Assembly (NCBI RefSeq): GCF_004015185.1
Contig: NZ_CP025746.1
Span: forward strand, 4,791,776-4,855,775
Origin: Clostridium manihotivorum
Lineage (GTDB): Bacteria > Bacillota > Clostridia > Clostridiales > Clostridiaceae
Reading direction: 5' to 3'
DNA: 64,000 nt
This document shows, piece after piece, positions 36,223 through 44,586 of the stretch (position 1 is the first letter of the stretch; each line of letters begins with the position of its first letter). The translations under genes were made by a program, and so were the position numbers. Under the pieces are notes generated by a model. That model was not told the DNA's origin. It saw only the letters and a program-made list of their open reading frames with translations, and made no database searches.

Positions 36223-36342
36223 ATAACCCCTTCTAGATTAAATTAATTCAATTTTATAATATTTAAAAAAACATTTATTTATGTCAAAAATCAGTAACAA
36301 AATATTATTGTGGAACATATTATATCTAAGAAGGTGATGCCT

Positions 36343-36795
36343 ATGTTTAAACAAATAGTGAAATTAAAGAAGCTTTGGCTTTCTCAGTGTCTAGCAATGA
36401 GGTTTTTAACTCTACTAGGATTCACTGCCTTTATTCACACATGCATCACTATTTTTACAAATGGTAGCTTTTCCGCATCCTCGAATGAAACCATAAGATC
36501 AGTGATGTCATCTATATTTGGATATATATTTGGTAATCAGATTATACCCAATAACAATATAAAAAATAAAAAATTTCAAGTTTTAGTGGCTGGATTTATG
36601 GCAGTATTATCTTTGACTGTCTGCATTATAGGTTATTGGACAAGCATAGATGAGACTAATTCAGCAGTAGGAGAAATCAGAAACATTTTGTTTTCTACCG
36701 TAGGATTTCTAATTAGCAGAGTTAAGAGTGATAATAAGCCAGATAAAGATGATGCTAAAGAGAAAGATAATTGTGAATGTGATCAAAAAAAATGA
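36343..36795 (+). CDS. Small membrane protein of unknown function
   Basis: 150 residues from ATG 36343 (AAGGTGATG upstream). Three hydrophobic stretches: FLTLLGFTAFIHTCITIF, VLVAGFMAVLSLTVCIIGYW and NILFSTVGFLISRV. A charged lysine/aspartate-rich tail ends NCECDQKK, with a CxC pair. No family recognised. Divergent from the pyruvate-kinase-like gene and closed by its own terminator. Confidence 0.65.
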   Translation: MFKQIVKLKKLWLSQCLAMRFLTLLGFTAFIHTCITIFTNGSFSASSNETIRSVMSSIFGYIFGNQIIPNNNIKNKKFQVLVAGFMAVLSLTVCIIGYWTSIDETNSAVGEIRNILFSTVGFLISRVKSDNKPDKDDAKEKDNCECDQKK

Positions 36796-36803
36796 TAATT
36801 AAT

Positions 36804-36872
36804 GATACCCACTCAATGTTAAGTCTTGAATTTTCTAACGATACAGCATATGAAAAGTGGGTATCTTTTTTA
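36804..36872 (+). terminator. Intrinsic terminator with long loop
   Basis: GATACCCACT paired with AGTGGGTATC, followed by six T. The 42-base loop is unusual but the stem is perfect. Confidence 0.7.
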
Positions 36873-36903
36873 ATTATATTTTACCTATACTTATTAATCT
36901 GTG

Positions 36904-37347
36904 TTATGAGCTTATGTTAATTAAACATTCAGATAGTGCTTTACAAAATTCTCCTTTAGATATGTCTATCAAATGAGATTTGATATTCATTATTACAGTA
37001 GGCGCTTCAACCTTTTTACATAGATATAATTCTGATCCATCTCTTATACATACTTCTTGGAAGCCTATTTCCTCCATCTTTCTTTTAAATATATGCAAGA
37101 ATGTCAATAGTTCATCTTCATTGCTTACATATACATCTATTACATCAACATCTTTTACTTCATCTTTAATATTTAAATATAAATCAACTCTAGTTTGGTT
37201 GGCAAGCAGTGCTTTTTTAAATAACATCTCTCCAAACTTCATATTTTTATCAAAAGTGAAATTTACAGTTGCATGTCCATTTTTCATAAGCATATCATTT
37301 ACAAAAGAAGAAATGTCTTTATTCTCTATATCTAGTCCATACTTCAA
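36904..37347 (-). CDS. Protein of unknown function (147 residues)
   Basis: Starts at TTG 37347 with AAGGAGGAG 8 bases upstream. Soluble alpha/beta protein (MKYGLDIENKDISSFVNDML, then RVDLYLNIKDEVKDVDVIDV and EEIGFQEVCIRDG). No family recognised. A family 4 repeat begins 20 bases upstream of its start, so the promoter lies in or beyond that element. Confidence 0.65.
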   Translation of the reverse strand: MKYGLDIENKDISSFVNDMLMKNGHATVNFTFDKNMKFGEMLFKKALLANQTRVDLYLNIKDEVKDVDVIDVYVSNEDELLTFLHIFKRKMEEIGFQEVCIRDGSELYLCKKVEAPTVIMNIKSHLIDISKGEFCKALSECLINISS

Positions 37348-37366
37348 CCTGAGCTCCTCCTTATAT

Positions 37367-37422
37367 ATTTTTTGCCCATCTGCCTTCCTGAATGTATATA
37401 CGAAAAATCTGGCAGGAGATAT
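37367..37422. repeat. Family 4 short palindromic repeat
   Basis: TTTTTTGCCCATCTGCC at the left, ATCTGGCAGGAGATATA at the right, directly upstream of the 147-residue protein gene. Confidence 0.65.
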
Positions 37423-37541
37423 AATTTCCTAAATAATAAAAAATTTGAGTCTCTATATATTACTCAAAAACTAATAAAATGTTCTATTAAACTAAAAAGA
37501 TACATATTATTTTAAGGTAATACTATGATATTGGAGGTCTC

Positions 37542-38006
37542 ATGAAAAAACTTCTATCACTAATTCTTGTTTTAATTATTTCATCTACTTTTATTGGATG
37601 TTCTAATGCTCAGTACATAAATTTAAAGAAAAAGCCATCTAATCATTATTATACCGAAGAAATGTACAAGCTTATTAGTACTGAAAAGTTTAGCATTTCT
37701 GCTTTTGATACTGACGTATACAAAGAGCTTCACCCTAAAGAAGAAGATGATAAAATATTACTAGACTTCGTAAAATCTCTAAAAAGCACTAACTTTATAA
37801 ATAAGCCAGATAACCTTCCTGACAAACCAAAGTTTAAAATGTTTATAAAAACCTCAAAAGATAAGTATGTCATAAATATATATGATGATAATATTATCTC
37901 GATATTTCCTTGGGATGGAGTTTTTGAAGAAGATTTTATCAATATGGACAAGGTTCCCCTTGCTTATAGATTGGATTCTTTTTGTAAATATGTTTTTAAC
38001 AAATAG
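37542..38006 (+). CDS. Lipoprotein of unknown function
   Basis: 154 residues. Signal peptide MKKLLSLILVLIISSTFIGC ends in a lipobox with cysteine at residue 20, so it is lipid-anchored outside the membrane. The mature part is hydrophilic (LHPKEEDDKILLDFVKSL, then YVINIYDDNIISIFPWDGVF) with no recognised domain. GGAGG precedes the ATG and a terminator follows. Convergent with the folate operon. Confidence 0.8.
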   Translation: MKKLLSLILVLIISSTFIGCSNAQYINLKKKPSNHYYTEEMYKLISTEKFSISAFDTDVYKELHPKEEDDKILLDFVKSLKSTNFINKPDNLPDKPKFKMFIKTSKDKYVINIYDDNIISIFPWDGVFEEDFINMDKVPLAYRLDSFCKYVFNK

Positions 38007-38016
38007 GATTTTTATT

Positions 38017-38053
38017 AAAGGCTCCTCTGAGCTATTAGAGGAGCCTTTAATAA
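38017..38053. terminator. Terminator between lipoprotein gene and folate operon
   Basis: AAAGGCTCCTCT/AGAGGAGCCTTT stem with an 8-base loop; TTTAAT on the plus side. It may also stop the folate operon on the minus strand. Confidence 0.75.
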
Positions 38054-38097
38054 TGAAAATTTCATTAAGAAGTGATACTGCTTTATACTTTTATATA

Positions 38098-38922
38098 TTA
38101 ATTTCTCTTACTTAAAAGTTCCTCTTTAATTTCAAAAATTCTTTTTCTCAAAACAGGATGAAATTCATAAGGAGCTATTTCAGCTAATGGTTCTATCACA
38201 AACAATCTTTCATGCATCCTAGGATGAGGAATAACTATTGCTTCCTCAGAGGATATTATGTCATCGTAAAGAAGTACATCTAGATCTATAGTTCTAGGTC
38301 CCCACTTTATTATTCTTTCTCTCTTCAATTCTTTTTCTACTTCTAGAAGGTAATTTATCAGTTCTATAGGAGAAAGTATTGTTGATATTTCAGCCACTCC
38401 ATTCAAGAACTTATCTTGACTTTCATAGCCCCATGGTTCGGTAGTTATAAAGTTAGATACCTTGATTACCTTAGTGTGTTTCGACTCTTTAAGCTTATCT
38501 ATAGCTGCTGTCAGATTAGAGTTTTTGTCCCCCATATTTGATCCTAGTGCTATAAATACCTTATGCCATTGCCTATATATTTCAATAGCAGCATATTCAA
38601 GATGTTTTCCAATAGGTGCCCACGGCTTCTTTATCATTACTTTTACAGCTTTCAAGATATCATACTCTTTTAATATAAACTCTGCAGTTTTCTCAGCAGC
38701 GGTTTCTATTAGATCATAACTTTCTCTTTGAAATTCTTTTTCAAGCTTATGACAAAGCTCTCCGTAATGAACTGATTTAGTTAAATCACCAGTTATTGCA
38801 GCTTCTCTTGCATCAAAGAAAAGTTCTAATGATATTACAAATTTTTGACCTAAGGTCTTTTCTTCTCCAAAGACACCATGCTTTGCAAATATCTCTAGAT
38901 TTTCAATATAAAGTTTATCCAA
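38098..38922 (-). CDS. folK: Bifunctional dihydroneopterin aldolase / HPPK (FolB-FolK fusion)
   Basis: 274 residues in two domains. Residues 1-118: FolB (MDKLYIENLEIFAKHGVFGEEK, then ELCHKLEKEF and VMIKKPWAPIG), which cleaves dihydroneopterin. Residues 119-274: FolK (VFIALGSNMGDKNSNL, then RIIKWGPRTIDLDVLLYDD and VIPHPRMHERLFVIEPLAEI), which pyrophosphorylates the product before DHPS acts. Fusion is common in clostridia. TTG start with GGGGG upstream. Eighteen bases after folP on the same strand. Confidence 0.93.
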   Translation of the reverse strand: MDKLYIENLEIFAKHGVFGEEKTLGQKFVISLELFFDAREAAITGDLTKSVHYGELCHKLEKEFQRESYDLIETAAEKTAEFILKEYDILKAVKVMIKKPWAPIGKHLEYAAIEIYRQWHKVFIALGSNMGDKNSNLTAAIDKLKESKHTKVIKVSNFITTEPWGYESQDKFLNGVAEISTILSPIELINYLLEVEKELKRERIIKWGPRTIDLDVLLYDDIISSEEAIVIPHPRMHERLFVIEPLAEIAPYEFHPVLRKRIFEIKEELLSKRN

Positions 38923-38939
38923 AATAATTCCCCCTAAAG

Positions 38940-39746
38940 CTAACCTCTTACAATAGCATCAGTCATAACTGCTGCTCTTTTGTTTTCTTTAACATCGTGT
39001 ACTCTAACAAAATCATATTTTTTCATTATACCTATAACTGTTGTAGCCACAGTTCCTTCTACTCGTTCATTGGTCGGTAGATTTAGAGTATTTCCTATCA
39101 TTGATTTTCTTGAAGTTCCTAAAAGCATTGGATAACCTAACACATTAAGTTTTTCCAAGTTATTCATCACATATAGGTTTTGCTCATAGGTCTTTCCGAA
39201 GCCTATTCCTGGATCAAGGATTATATTATCTCTTTTAACCCCTGCCTCAAGGGCTATATCTATAGACTCTTTAAGCTCTTTTATCATATCTTCTATTATA
39301 TTTTCATAGTCAGTATTATCCCTGTTGTGCATAAGACAACAAGGCACCTCATATTTTGCTGCAACCTTAGCAATATATGGATCCTTCTTAAATCCACAAA
39401 CATCATTGATTAGGTTCGCTCCAGCTTTAATAGCTTCTTCTGCTACCTTTCCCTTATAGGTATCTATAGAAATAGGCACATCAAATCTTTGTCTTATAGC
39501 TTTAATAATAGGTATAACTCTTTTTAATTCTTCCTCTTCTCCAACAGGCTCATGATTAGGTCTTGTAGACTCTCCACCTATATCAATTATATCTGCTCCT
39601 TGGTCAAGCATTAACTTAGCATGCTCTATAGCATTATCGTTGCAATTAAACTTTCCTCCATCAGAAAACGAATCTGGTGTCAAGTTTAATATTCCCATTA
39701 TATAAGTCCTCTTACCCAAGACAAATTCTTTACTTCCTATGTACAT
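38940..39746 (-). CDS. folP: Dihydropteroate synthase
   Basis: 268 residues. TIM-barrel signatures MGILNLTPDSFSDGGKF, GADIIDIGGESTRPNHEPV, INDVCGFKKDP, DPGIGFGKT and GTSRKSMIG. It joins the pterin pyrophosphate from FolK to p-aminobenzoate. AAAGGAG precedes the ATG. Part of folE-HD-folP-folBK. Confidence 0.95.
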   Translation of the reverse strand: MYIGSKEFVLGKRTYIMGILNLTPDSFSDGGKFNCNDNAIEHAKLMLDQGADIIDIGGESTRPNHEPVGEEEELKRVIPIIKAIRQRFDVPISIDTYKGKVAEEAIKAGANLINDVCGFKKDPYIAKVAAKYEVPCCLMHNRDNTDYENIIEDMIKELKESIDIALEAGVKRDNIILDPGIGFGKTYEQNLYVMNNLEKLNVLGYPMLLGTSRKSMIGNTLNLPTNERVEGTVATTVIGIMKKYDFVRVHDVKENKRAAVMTDAIVRG

Positions 39747-39809
39747 ACTTTACTCCTTTATGCAGAAAATATCTTAATTAAACTACAAAACAGTAGCATT
39801 AAGTTATGT

Positions 39810-40283
39810 TTAATATGTTATTTTCATATTTCTTTTTTCTTCATTCCAGTTACATAAAAGTGTTGCTTTGCAATTATAGCAATCTCTTGAAAGCTTGTCA
39901 CTTCTATAAAATATCTTATTAAAATTATTTTCATCTGAATTTCTATGTTTAATTATAGCTTCTAATACTATGTTTTGCTCTCTCTCATCAAAGCCAGCTT
40001 CTTTTAAAAGCTCCTCAGCTATTTTATAGGAAGCTTCATGATGTGGTGTACCATCTTCATACTGCTTAAATCTTCCTATATCATGGAGCAATGCTGTAGC
40101 ATAAACTATTTCCTTGGAAATATCTAGCTTTTCTTCTAAAACCATTATATTCGCTATTCTTGCTACATCTAAAAAATGGTCTAAATCATGCTTACAAAAT
40201 ATTCTATCAGCCTCATAGGTTCTAATCTTAGTTAAACATTCATTATATTTCAAGCTTTTTAGTATATAATTTACTTTATCCAT
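39810..40283 (-). CDS. HD-domain phosphohydrolase in the folate operon
   Basis: 157 residues. Metal-site motifs are H in DLDHFLDVARIA, HD in ALLHDIGRFKQYEDG, then PHHEAS and a later aspartate, the layout of HD phosphohydrolases. The C-terminal part has CYNCKATLLC with three cysteines. Lying between folE and folP suggests a folate-pathway step such as dephosphorylation of dihydroneopterin phosphate, but this is inference; such HD genes recur in clostridial folate operons. Confidence 0.82.
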   Translation of the reverse strand: MDKVNYILKSLKYNECLTKIRTYEADRIFCKHDLDHFLDVARIANIMVLEEKLDISKEIVYATALLHDIGRFKQYEDGTPHHEASYKIAEELLKEAGFDEREQNIVLEAIIKHRNSDENNFNKIFYRSDKLSRDCYNCKATLLCNWNEEKRNMKITY

Positions 40284-40343
40284 AATATCACCATAGTTTC
40301 TTAATAATAAAAAATTTGCTAAAGCGATCTTCTTTATTGAATT

Positions 40344-40402
40344 ATTTTACGCATCTGCCTTTTCTAAACCTATGTAAAAAATTTCTGGCAGGCGATATGC
40401 TT
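40344..40402. repeat. Family 4 short palindromic repeat in the folate operon
   Basis: TTTTACGCATCTGCC left arm, TTTCTGGCAGGCGATATGC right arm. It sits in the folE-HD gap, so it is probably transcribed as part of the mRNA. Confidence 0.7.
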
Positions 40403-40428
40403 TTTCAAAAAATAATGAAGAGATTTAT

Positions 40429-40986
40429 TTAAAGCCTTATAAGAGTTAAAACTTCATTCTTCAATTCATTATTATTAGCAAAATCTCCTCTATATGTAGT
40501 TGTAACAGTACAACTGCCAGCTTTCTTTATCCCTCTCATACTCATGCACATGTGCTCTGCTTCTATAACCACCATAACTCCACTTGCATCTAGGAATTTC
40601 ATTATAGCATCAGCTATTTCCTCTGTGAGTCTCTCCTGAAGCTGAGGTTTCTTAGCATAAACATCTACAGTTCTCGCTAACTTAGATAACCCTGTGACCT
40701 TGCCATTTGGTATATAAGCTATATGAACTTTACCATAGAAGGGTAAAAAATGATGTTCACACATAGAATAAAAATTAATATCCTTCTCTAATACTAAATC
40801 ATTTCCTTCCACAGTAAATTGTTTTGAAAGATATTCTTTAGCATCCTTCCCAATACCTGAAAAAATCTCTTCATACATCCTAGCTATTCTGTCAGGAGTT
40901 TCTACTAGGCCTTCTCTATTTACATCTTCGCCTATAGCTTCTATTATCATCCTTGCAGCTTGCTTTATCTTTTCTTTGTCTACCAT
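40429..40986 (-). CDS. folE: GTP cyclohydrolase I
   Basis: 185 residues from ATG 40986, next to AGGAGG. Motifs ETPDRIARMYEEIFSG, FYSMCEHHFLPFYGKVHIAY (zinc-binding Cys and His), ARTVDVYAKKPQLQERLTEEIA and MCMSMRGIKKAGSCTVT. It makes dihydroneopterin triphosphate from GTP, the first folate step. First gene of the folate operon. A longer frame up to 41052 was rejected. Confidence 0.95.
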   Translation of the reverse strand: MVDKEKIKQAARMIIEAIGEDVNREGLVETPDRIARMYEEIFSGIGKDAKEYLSKQFTVEGNDLVLEKDINFYSMCEHHFLPFYGKVHIAYIPNGKVTGLSKLARTVDVYAKKPQLQERLTEEIADAIMKFLDASGVMVVIEAEHMCMSMRGIKKAGSCTVTTTYRGDFANNNELKNEVLTLIRL

Positions 40987-41073
40987 CATTTCCTCCTGCA
41001 ACGTACTCAATAAAATTATTTTAACTTCTTCATAAATGTATGTTAAAATCATTATATCAAAAAATACCGATAT

Positions 41074-41170
41074 AGATGTACCACTTCATAATAAAATTTA
41101 TATTATCAAACTCTCCTCTCAAAACCCAGAGGAGTTTTGATAATTGATTTCGGACTGAAGTGTTACATCT
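41074..41170. repeat. Family 2 97-bp palindromic repeat, copy A of a tandem pair
   Basis: AGATGTACCACTTCA and TGAAGTGTTACATCT outer arms, TTATCAAACTCTCCTCT with AGAGGAGTTTTGATAA inner arms, loop CAAAACCC. Confidence 0.85.
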
Positions 41171-41172
41171 TT

Positions 41173-41269
41173 AGATGTACCACTTCATAATAAAATTTAT
41201 ATTATCAAATTCTCCTCTAAGAACCCAGAGGAGTTTTGATAATGAATTTCGGATTGAAGTGTTACATCT
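41173..41269. repeat. Family 2 97-bp palindromic repeat, copy B of a tandem pair
   Basis: Same length and orientation as copy A, 2 bases away. Differences between copies include paired and loop positions. It ends 35 bases before the PHP gene start. Confidence 0.85.
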
Positions 41270-41303
41270 TAAAATATATGGTTTTGAAAGGAATGATACT
41301 CTT

Positions 41304-42152
41304 TTGAATATAAAAGCAGAATTTCACTGTCATACAACTTCTTCTGACGGAAAAATGTCTCCCACAGAAGTTGTACAACGTGCAAGTATAAAAGGAATAC
41401 AATTCTTAGCTATCACAGATCATGACAACACTGAAGGAATTGAGGCGGCAATTGAAGCTTCAAAGACTTATGGCATTAATATAATACCTGGTATAGAGCT
41501 TTCCTGCAACCACAATAAAGAAAGCGTCCATGTGTTAGGATATTTTAGAGATGCTTCTTATAAAGATGAGAGTTTACAAAAGTTTTTAAGAAACCTTAAG
41601 AATTCTAGAGTGGAAAGAGCTAAAAGCATAGTAGATAAATTAAAAACTTATTTTGATATTGAACTAGATTATGAAAAAGTTCTAGCAAAAGGTGAAGGAG
41701 TAGTGGCCCGTCCTCACATTGCTCAAAGCATAATAGATGCAGGTTATGATTACTCCTGGGAATATATATTTGATAAAATAATAGGTAATGATTGTCCTGC
41801 ATACGTGCCTAATAAAATAATAACTGTTGAAGAAGGAGTAGCTCTTTTAAAGAAGTACAATGCTGTTGTAGTACTTGCTCATCCGGTTCTTCTAAAGAAA
41901 AACACTCCTGAGGATTTAATAAAGTTTGGTTTTGACGGTTTAGAAGCCATATACTTTATGAATTTTAAAAAAGATGAGGATCGCTTGATAAGTTTATGTA
42001 GAAATAAATCACTTCTTTTCACCTGTGGTTCTGACTTCCACGGTATTACTGAAGGTGATAATAAACATGGAGATATCGGTGATATGTCTATTGACACAGC
42101 TGACTTTAACAATTTCATGAATTCTTACAATAAAGACTACTGTATATATTAG
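41304..42152 (+). CDS. PHP-domain phosphoesterase
   Basis: About 282 residues. PHP motifs in order: AEFHCHTTSSDGKMSP, AITDHDNTEG, PGIELSC, HVLGYF, ARPHIAQ, VLAHP and GSDFHG, supplying the histidines and aspartates of a trinuclear metal site. The family (YciV/TrpH-like) includes nucleoside 3',5'-bisphosphate phosphatases and 5'-3' exonucleases. The open frame continues upstream through a family 2 repeat, so those residues are not believed. TTG 41304 (AAAGGA upstream) is the best start, but the true one could have been altered by the repeat. Divergent from folE. Confidence 0.85.
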   Translation: MNIKAEFHCHTTSSDGKMSPTEVVQRASIKGIQFLAITDHDNTEGIEAAIEASKTYGINIIPGIELSCNHNKESVHVLGYFRDASYKDESLQKFLRNLKNSRVERAKSIVDKLKTYFDIELDYEKVLAKGEGVVARPHIAQSIIDAGYDYSWEYIFDKIIGNDCPAYVPNKIITVEEGVALLKKYNAVVVLAHPVLLKKNTPEDLIKFGFDGLEAIYFMNFKKDEDRLISLCRNKSLLFTCGSDFHGITEGDNKHGDIGDMSIDTADFNNFMNSYNKDYCIY

Positions 42153-42319
42153 CAAGCTATACCAAACTTCTGATATTACTAGGTTTATGGAACTTAAAAA
42201 TTGTATTTTTTGTTTTGCAGTAAAAAGTTTCTATGCAATAAAACGGAGATTCCTATACTTGAGGAATCTCCTATATTTATCTTATCATGATTATTCTGCT
42301 ATATTGCATCATTAATTAT

Positions 42320-42451
42320 GGCAATGTTTAATAATATTGTTAAAATTAAGTGGTTATGAAGGTGATGCTATATGAGCGAGCAATTAGTGCAAGCTCATCT
42401 AAGCATCGGATGACTGACCACTTAATTTCAGCAAGGCACTTTAACAGAACC
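42320..42451. mobile_element. Family 3 MITE, minimal 132-bp form, with exact 8-bp target duplication
   Basis: Flanked by TTAATTAT on both sides. The whole element folds as one imperfect hairpin: AATTAAGTGG with CCACTTAATT, GATGCT with AGCATC, ATGAGC with GCTCAT. It has no inserted passenger and defines the basic unit of the family. Confidence 0.9.
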
Positions 42452-42455
42452 TTAA

Positions 42456-42740
42456 TTATTTTTTCTCTTCATTTTCTCTTGATATGGTAGCCTGAGTAAT
42501 TTCATCATAGGCTTCTTCTGACTTTTCAGCCTTAGCTTTCTTTTTATCATCTAAAAACCACTTTGCAGCAGTTGTTGGATCGTTTAAAATACCAGCCATT
42601 ACAAGTATAGACAAAATTGCATTTATTATATCCTTATAATTAGAAGGAAGTATATCTAATCCAAAGCCCTGCAAAACCATAGGGATTAATGCAGCTATTG
42701 CTACCCATAAACCGTAATTTCTAAATCTTGATTTGTCCAT
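42456..42740 (-). CDS. Phage-type holin family protein (phi LC3-like)
   Basis: 94 residues. Helix 1 YGLWVAIAALIPMVLQGFG and helix 2 DIINAILSILVMAGIL are followed by NDPTTAAKWFLDDKKKAKAE and a charged tail, the layout of phi LC3-family holins. AAGGAGGGG precedes the ATG. No other phage gene or lysin is nearby, so it may be a domesticated holin. A MITE inserted 4 bases after its stop. Confidence 0.78.
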   Translation of the reverse strand: MDKSRFRNYGLWVAIAALIPMVLQGFGLDILPSNYKDIINAILSILVMAGILNDPTTAAKWFLDDKKKAKAEKSEEAYDEITQATISRENEEKK

Positions 42741-42850
42741 AACTTCCCCTCCTTCATCTGTTATACTTCATTATATTCAAAATACAAATTATTGTGTATT
42801 TCATTATAATTTTACGATGGATTTTGCCATCATAAGGATTCTTGACAGTA

Positions 42851-42889
42851 AAAAAGACACAGACAATCTTAAAGATCATCTATGTCTCT
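42851..42889 (-). terminator. Terminator of the M18 aminopeptidase gene
   Basis: GAGACATAG with CTGTGTCTT (one mismatch) on the minus strand, followed by TTTT. Confidence 0.6.
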
Positions 42890-42942
42890 TATCATTGTAT
42901 CTATATCTTCAATTACTTTCTATATTTATCAGTAAATCGGCA

Positions 42943-44346
42943 TTAAGCTTCTAGCAAGAATGCTTCATAACCTCTTACAGCTTCATAGATATCTGCTTTA
43001 GATGCAACTTCCCAAGGCGCATGCATATTTTGAAGTGCTATACCACAGTCAATTACTTCCATATTGTACTCTGCAAGTATATAGGCAATTGTACCACCGC
43101 CGCCTTGATCTACTTTTCCTAATTCTGCTGTCTGCCAAGCTACATTATGCTTATCCATAATAGCTCTTATTTGTGCTATAAACTCTGGATTGGCATCATT
43201 GCAACCACCTTTACCTCTTGAACCAGTATATTTATTAAATACTACTCCTTTACCAAAGAAAGCAGAATTCTTCTTTTCCATTACTGCAGGGTAGTTAGGA
43301 TCAAAAGCTGCACTAACGTCAGAAGAAAGCATCTTTGAATTAGTTAAGCATCTTCTAAGCTTAAGCTCGCTATAATCTCCTACTCTATCCATAACTTCTG
43401 CTACTATGTTTTCAAAGAATTTTGAGTGCATTCCAGTAGCACCTACACTACCTATCTCTTCTTTGTCTACAAATAAAGCAACACAAGTTTTATCAACTTC
43501 TTCTAACTTAACTATTGCTTCAAAAGAAGTAAATGCACAAATTCTATCATCATGTCCATATGCCATTACCATACTTCTATCTAGACCATAATCTCTAGCC
43601 TTCCCTGCTGGAACTATTTCAAGCTCTGCTGAAACAAAATCCTCTTCTGTTATATCGTACTTTTCATTAAGTATAACAAGTATATTTTCTTTTACTTTTT
43701 CCTTAGCATCTTTATCTTTTATAGGTCTGCTTCCAACTAAAAGATTGAGATCCTCTCCCTCAACAACTTTGTCCCCTTTTTTACCTAATTGATCAGCGGA
43801 CAAATGTATAAGTAAATCAGATATTCCAACCACTGGATCATTATCATCCTCACCTATAACTACATCTACAACAGTACCATCTTTCTTTACAACTACTCCA
43901 TGTATAGCTAGAGGAATTGCTACCCATTGATACTTTTTAACTCCACCGTAATAATGAGTTTCTAAAAGGGCTAAATCTGTATCCTCATAAAGTGGGTTTT
44001 GCTTTACATCAAGTCTAGGTGAATCTACATGTGCACCTAGTATGGTAAGACCTTTTTCTAAAGGCTCTTTTCCTATAACAAACATTGCTAAAGTTTTGCC
44101 CATATTGTTAGCATAAACCTTATCACCAGCTTTTAGTGTTTCACCTTTTGATATAATTTCTTTTATATCTCTATAGCCTTTTTCTTCAGCCATTCTTATA
44201 AATTCTGTAACACATTCTCTTTCAGTTTTGCACTTAGACATAAAATTCTTATATCTTTCACTCACTTCAAAAACCTTAGTAACATCTTCATCTGAATATT
44301 TATCCCAAGCATTTGGGAACTCTCTAGTAAGTACTTTTTTAGTCAT
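42943..44346 (-). CDS. M18-family aminopeptidase
   Basis: 467 residues, typical M18 size. Metal and catalytic motifs are ILGAHVDSPRLD, AYGHDDRICAF, LFVDKEEIGSVGATGMHS, SSDVSAAFDPNYP and NMHAPWEVASKADIYEA. Cytosolic, cobalt- or zinc-dependent, removes N-terminal residues (often acidic or hydrophobic) from peptides. GAGGAGAGG precedes the ATG. Single-gene unit with terminator at 42851-42889. Confidence 0.93.
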   Translation of the reverse strand: MTKKVLTREFPNAWDKYSDEDVTKVFEVSERYKNFMSKCKTERECVTEFIRMAEEKGYRDIKEIISKGETLKAGDKVYANNMGKTLAMFVIGKEPLEKGLTILGAHVDSPRLDVKQNPLYEDTDLALLETHYYGGVKKYQWVAIPLAIHGVVVKKDGTVVDVVIGEDDNDPVVGISDLLIHLSADQLGKKGDKVVEGEDLNLLVGSRPIKDKDAKEKVKENILVILNEKYDITEEDFVSAELEIVPAGKARDYGLDRSMVMAYGHDDRICAFTSFEAIVKLEEVDKTCVALFVDKEEIGSVGATGMHSKFFENIVAEVMDRVGDYSELKLRRCLTNSKMLSSDVSAAFDPNYPAVMEKKNSAFFGKGVVFNKYTGSRGKGGCNDANPEFIAQIRAIMDKHNVAWQTAELGKVDQGGGGTIAYILAEYNMEVIDCGIALQNMHAPWEVASKADIYEAVRGYEAFLLEA

Positions 44347-44586
44347 TCTAACCTCTCCTCATATATCTATAAAAATCGCTAATACGACCTTCACTAGTAT
44401 TTTTTGCAATGTCTAAATCAACTCTTGCAATTCTAATTTTTTACGTCCTATTATCATAGTATATGTCTCTTTTATATTATTATAGAATATAGTTATTTAG
44501 ATATCAAAAACTTAATACACGTAAATACACATAAAGTCTTATTTCAGATATATTCATATATATCTTTAGTAAACTTTAGCAATATA

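Noticed and set aside
41074..41269. Possible short CRISPR-like array (two 97-bp units)
   Set aside because: Units are much longer than CRISPR repeats, are themselves palindromic double hairpins, have only a 2-base separation and recur singly elsewhere; no cas genes are present.
42456..42740. Prophage region around the holin-like gene
   Set aside because: No lysin, structural, integrase or repressor genes nearby; flanking genes are ordinary chromosomal genes.
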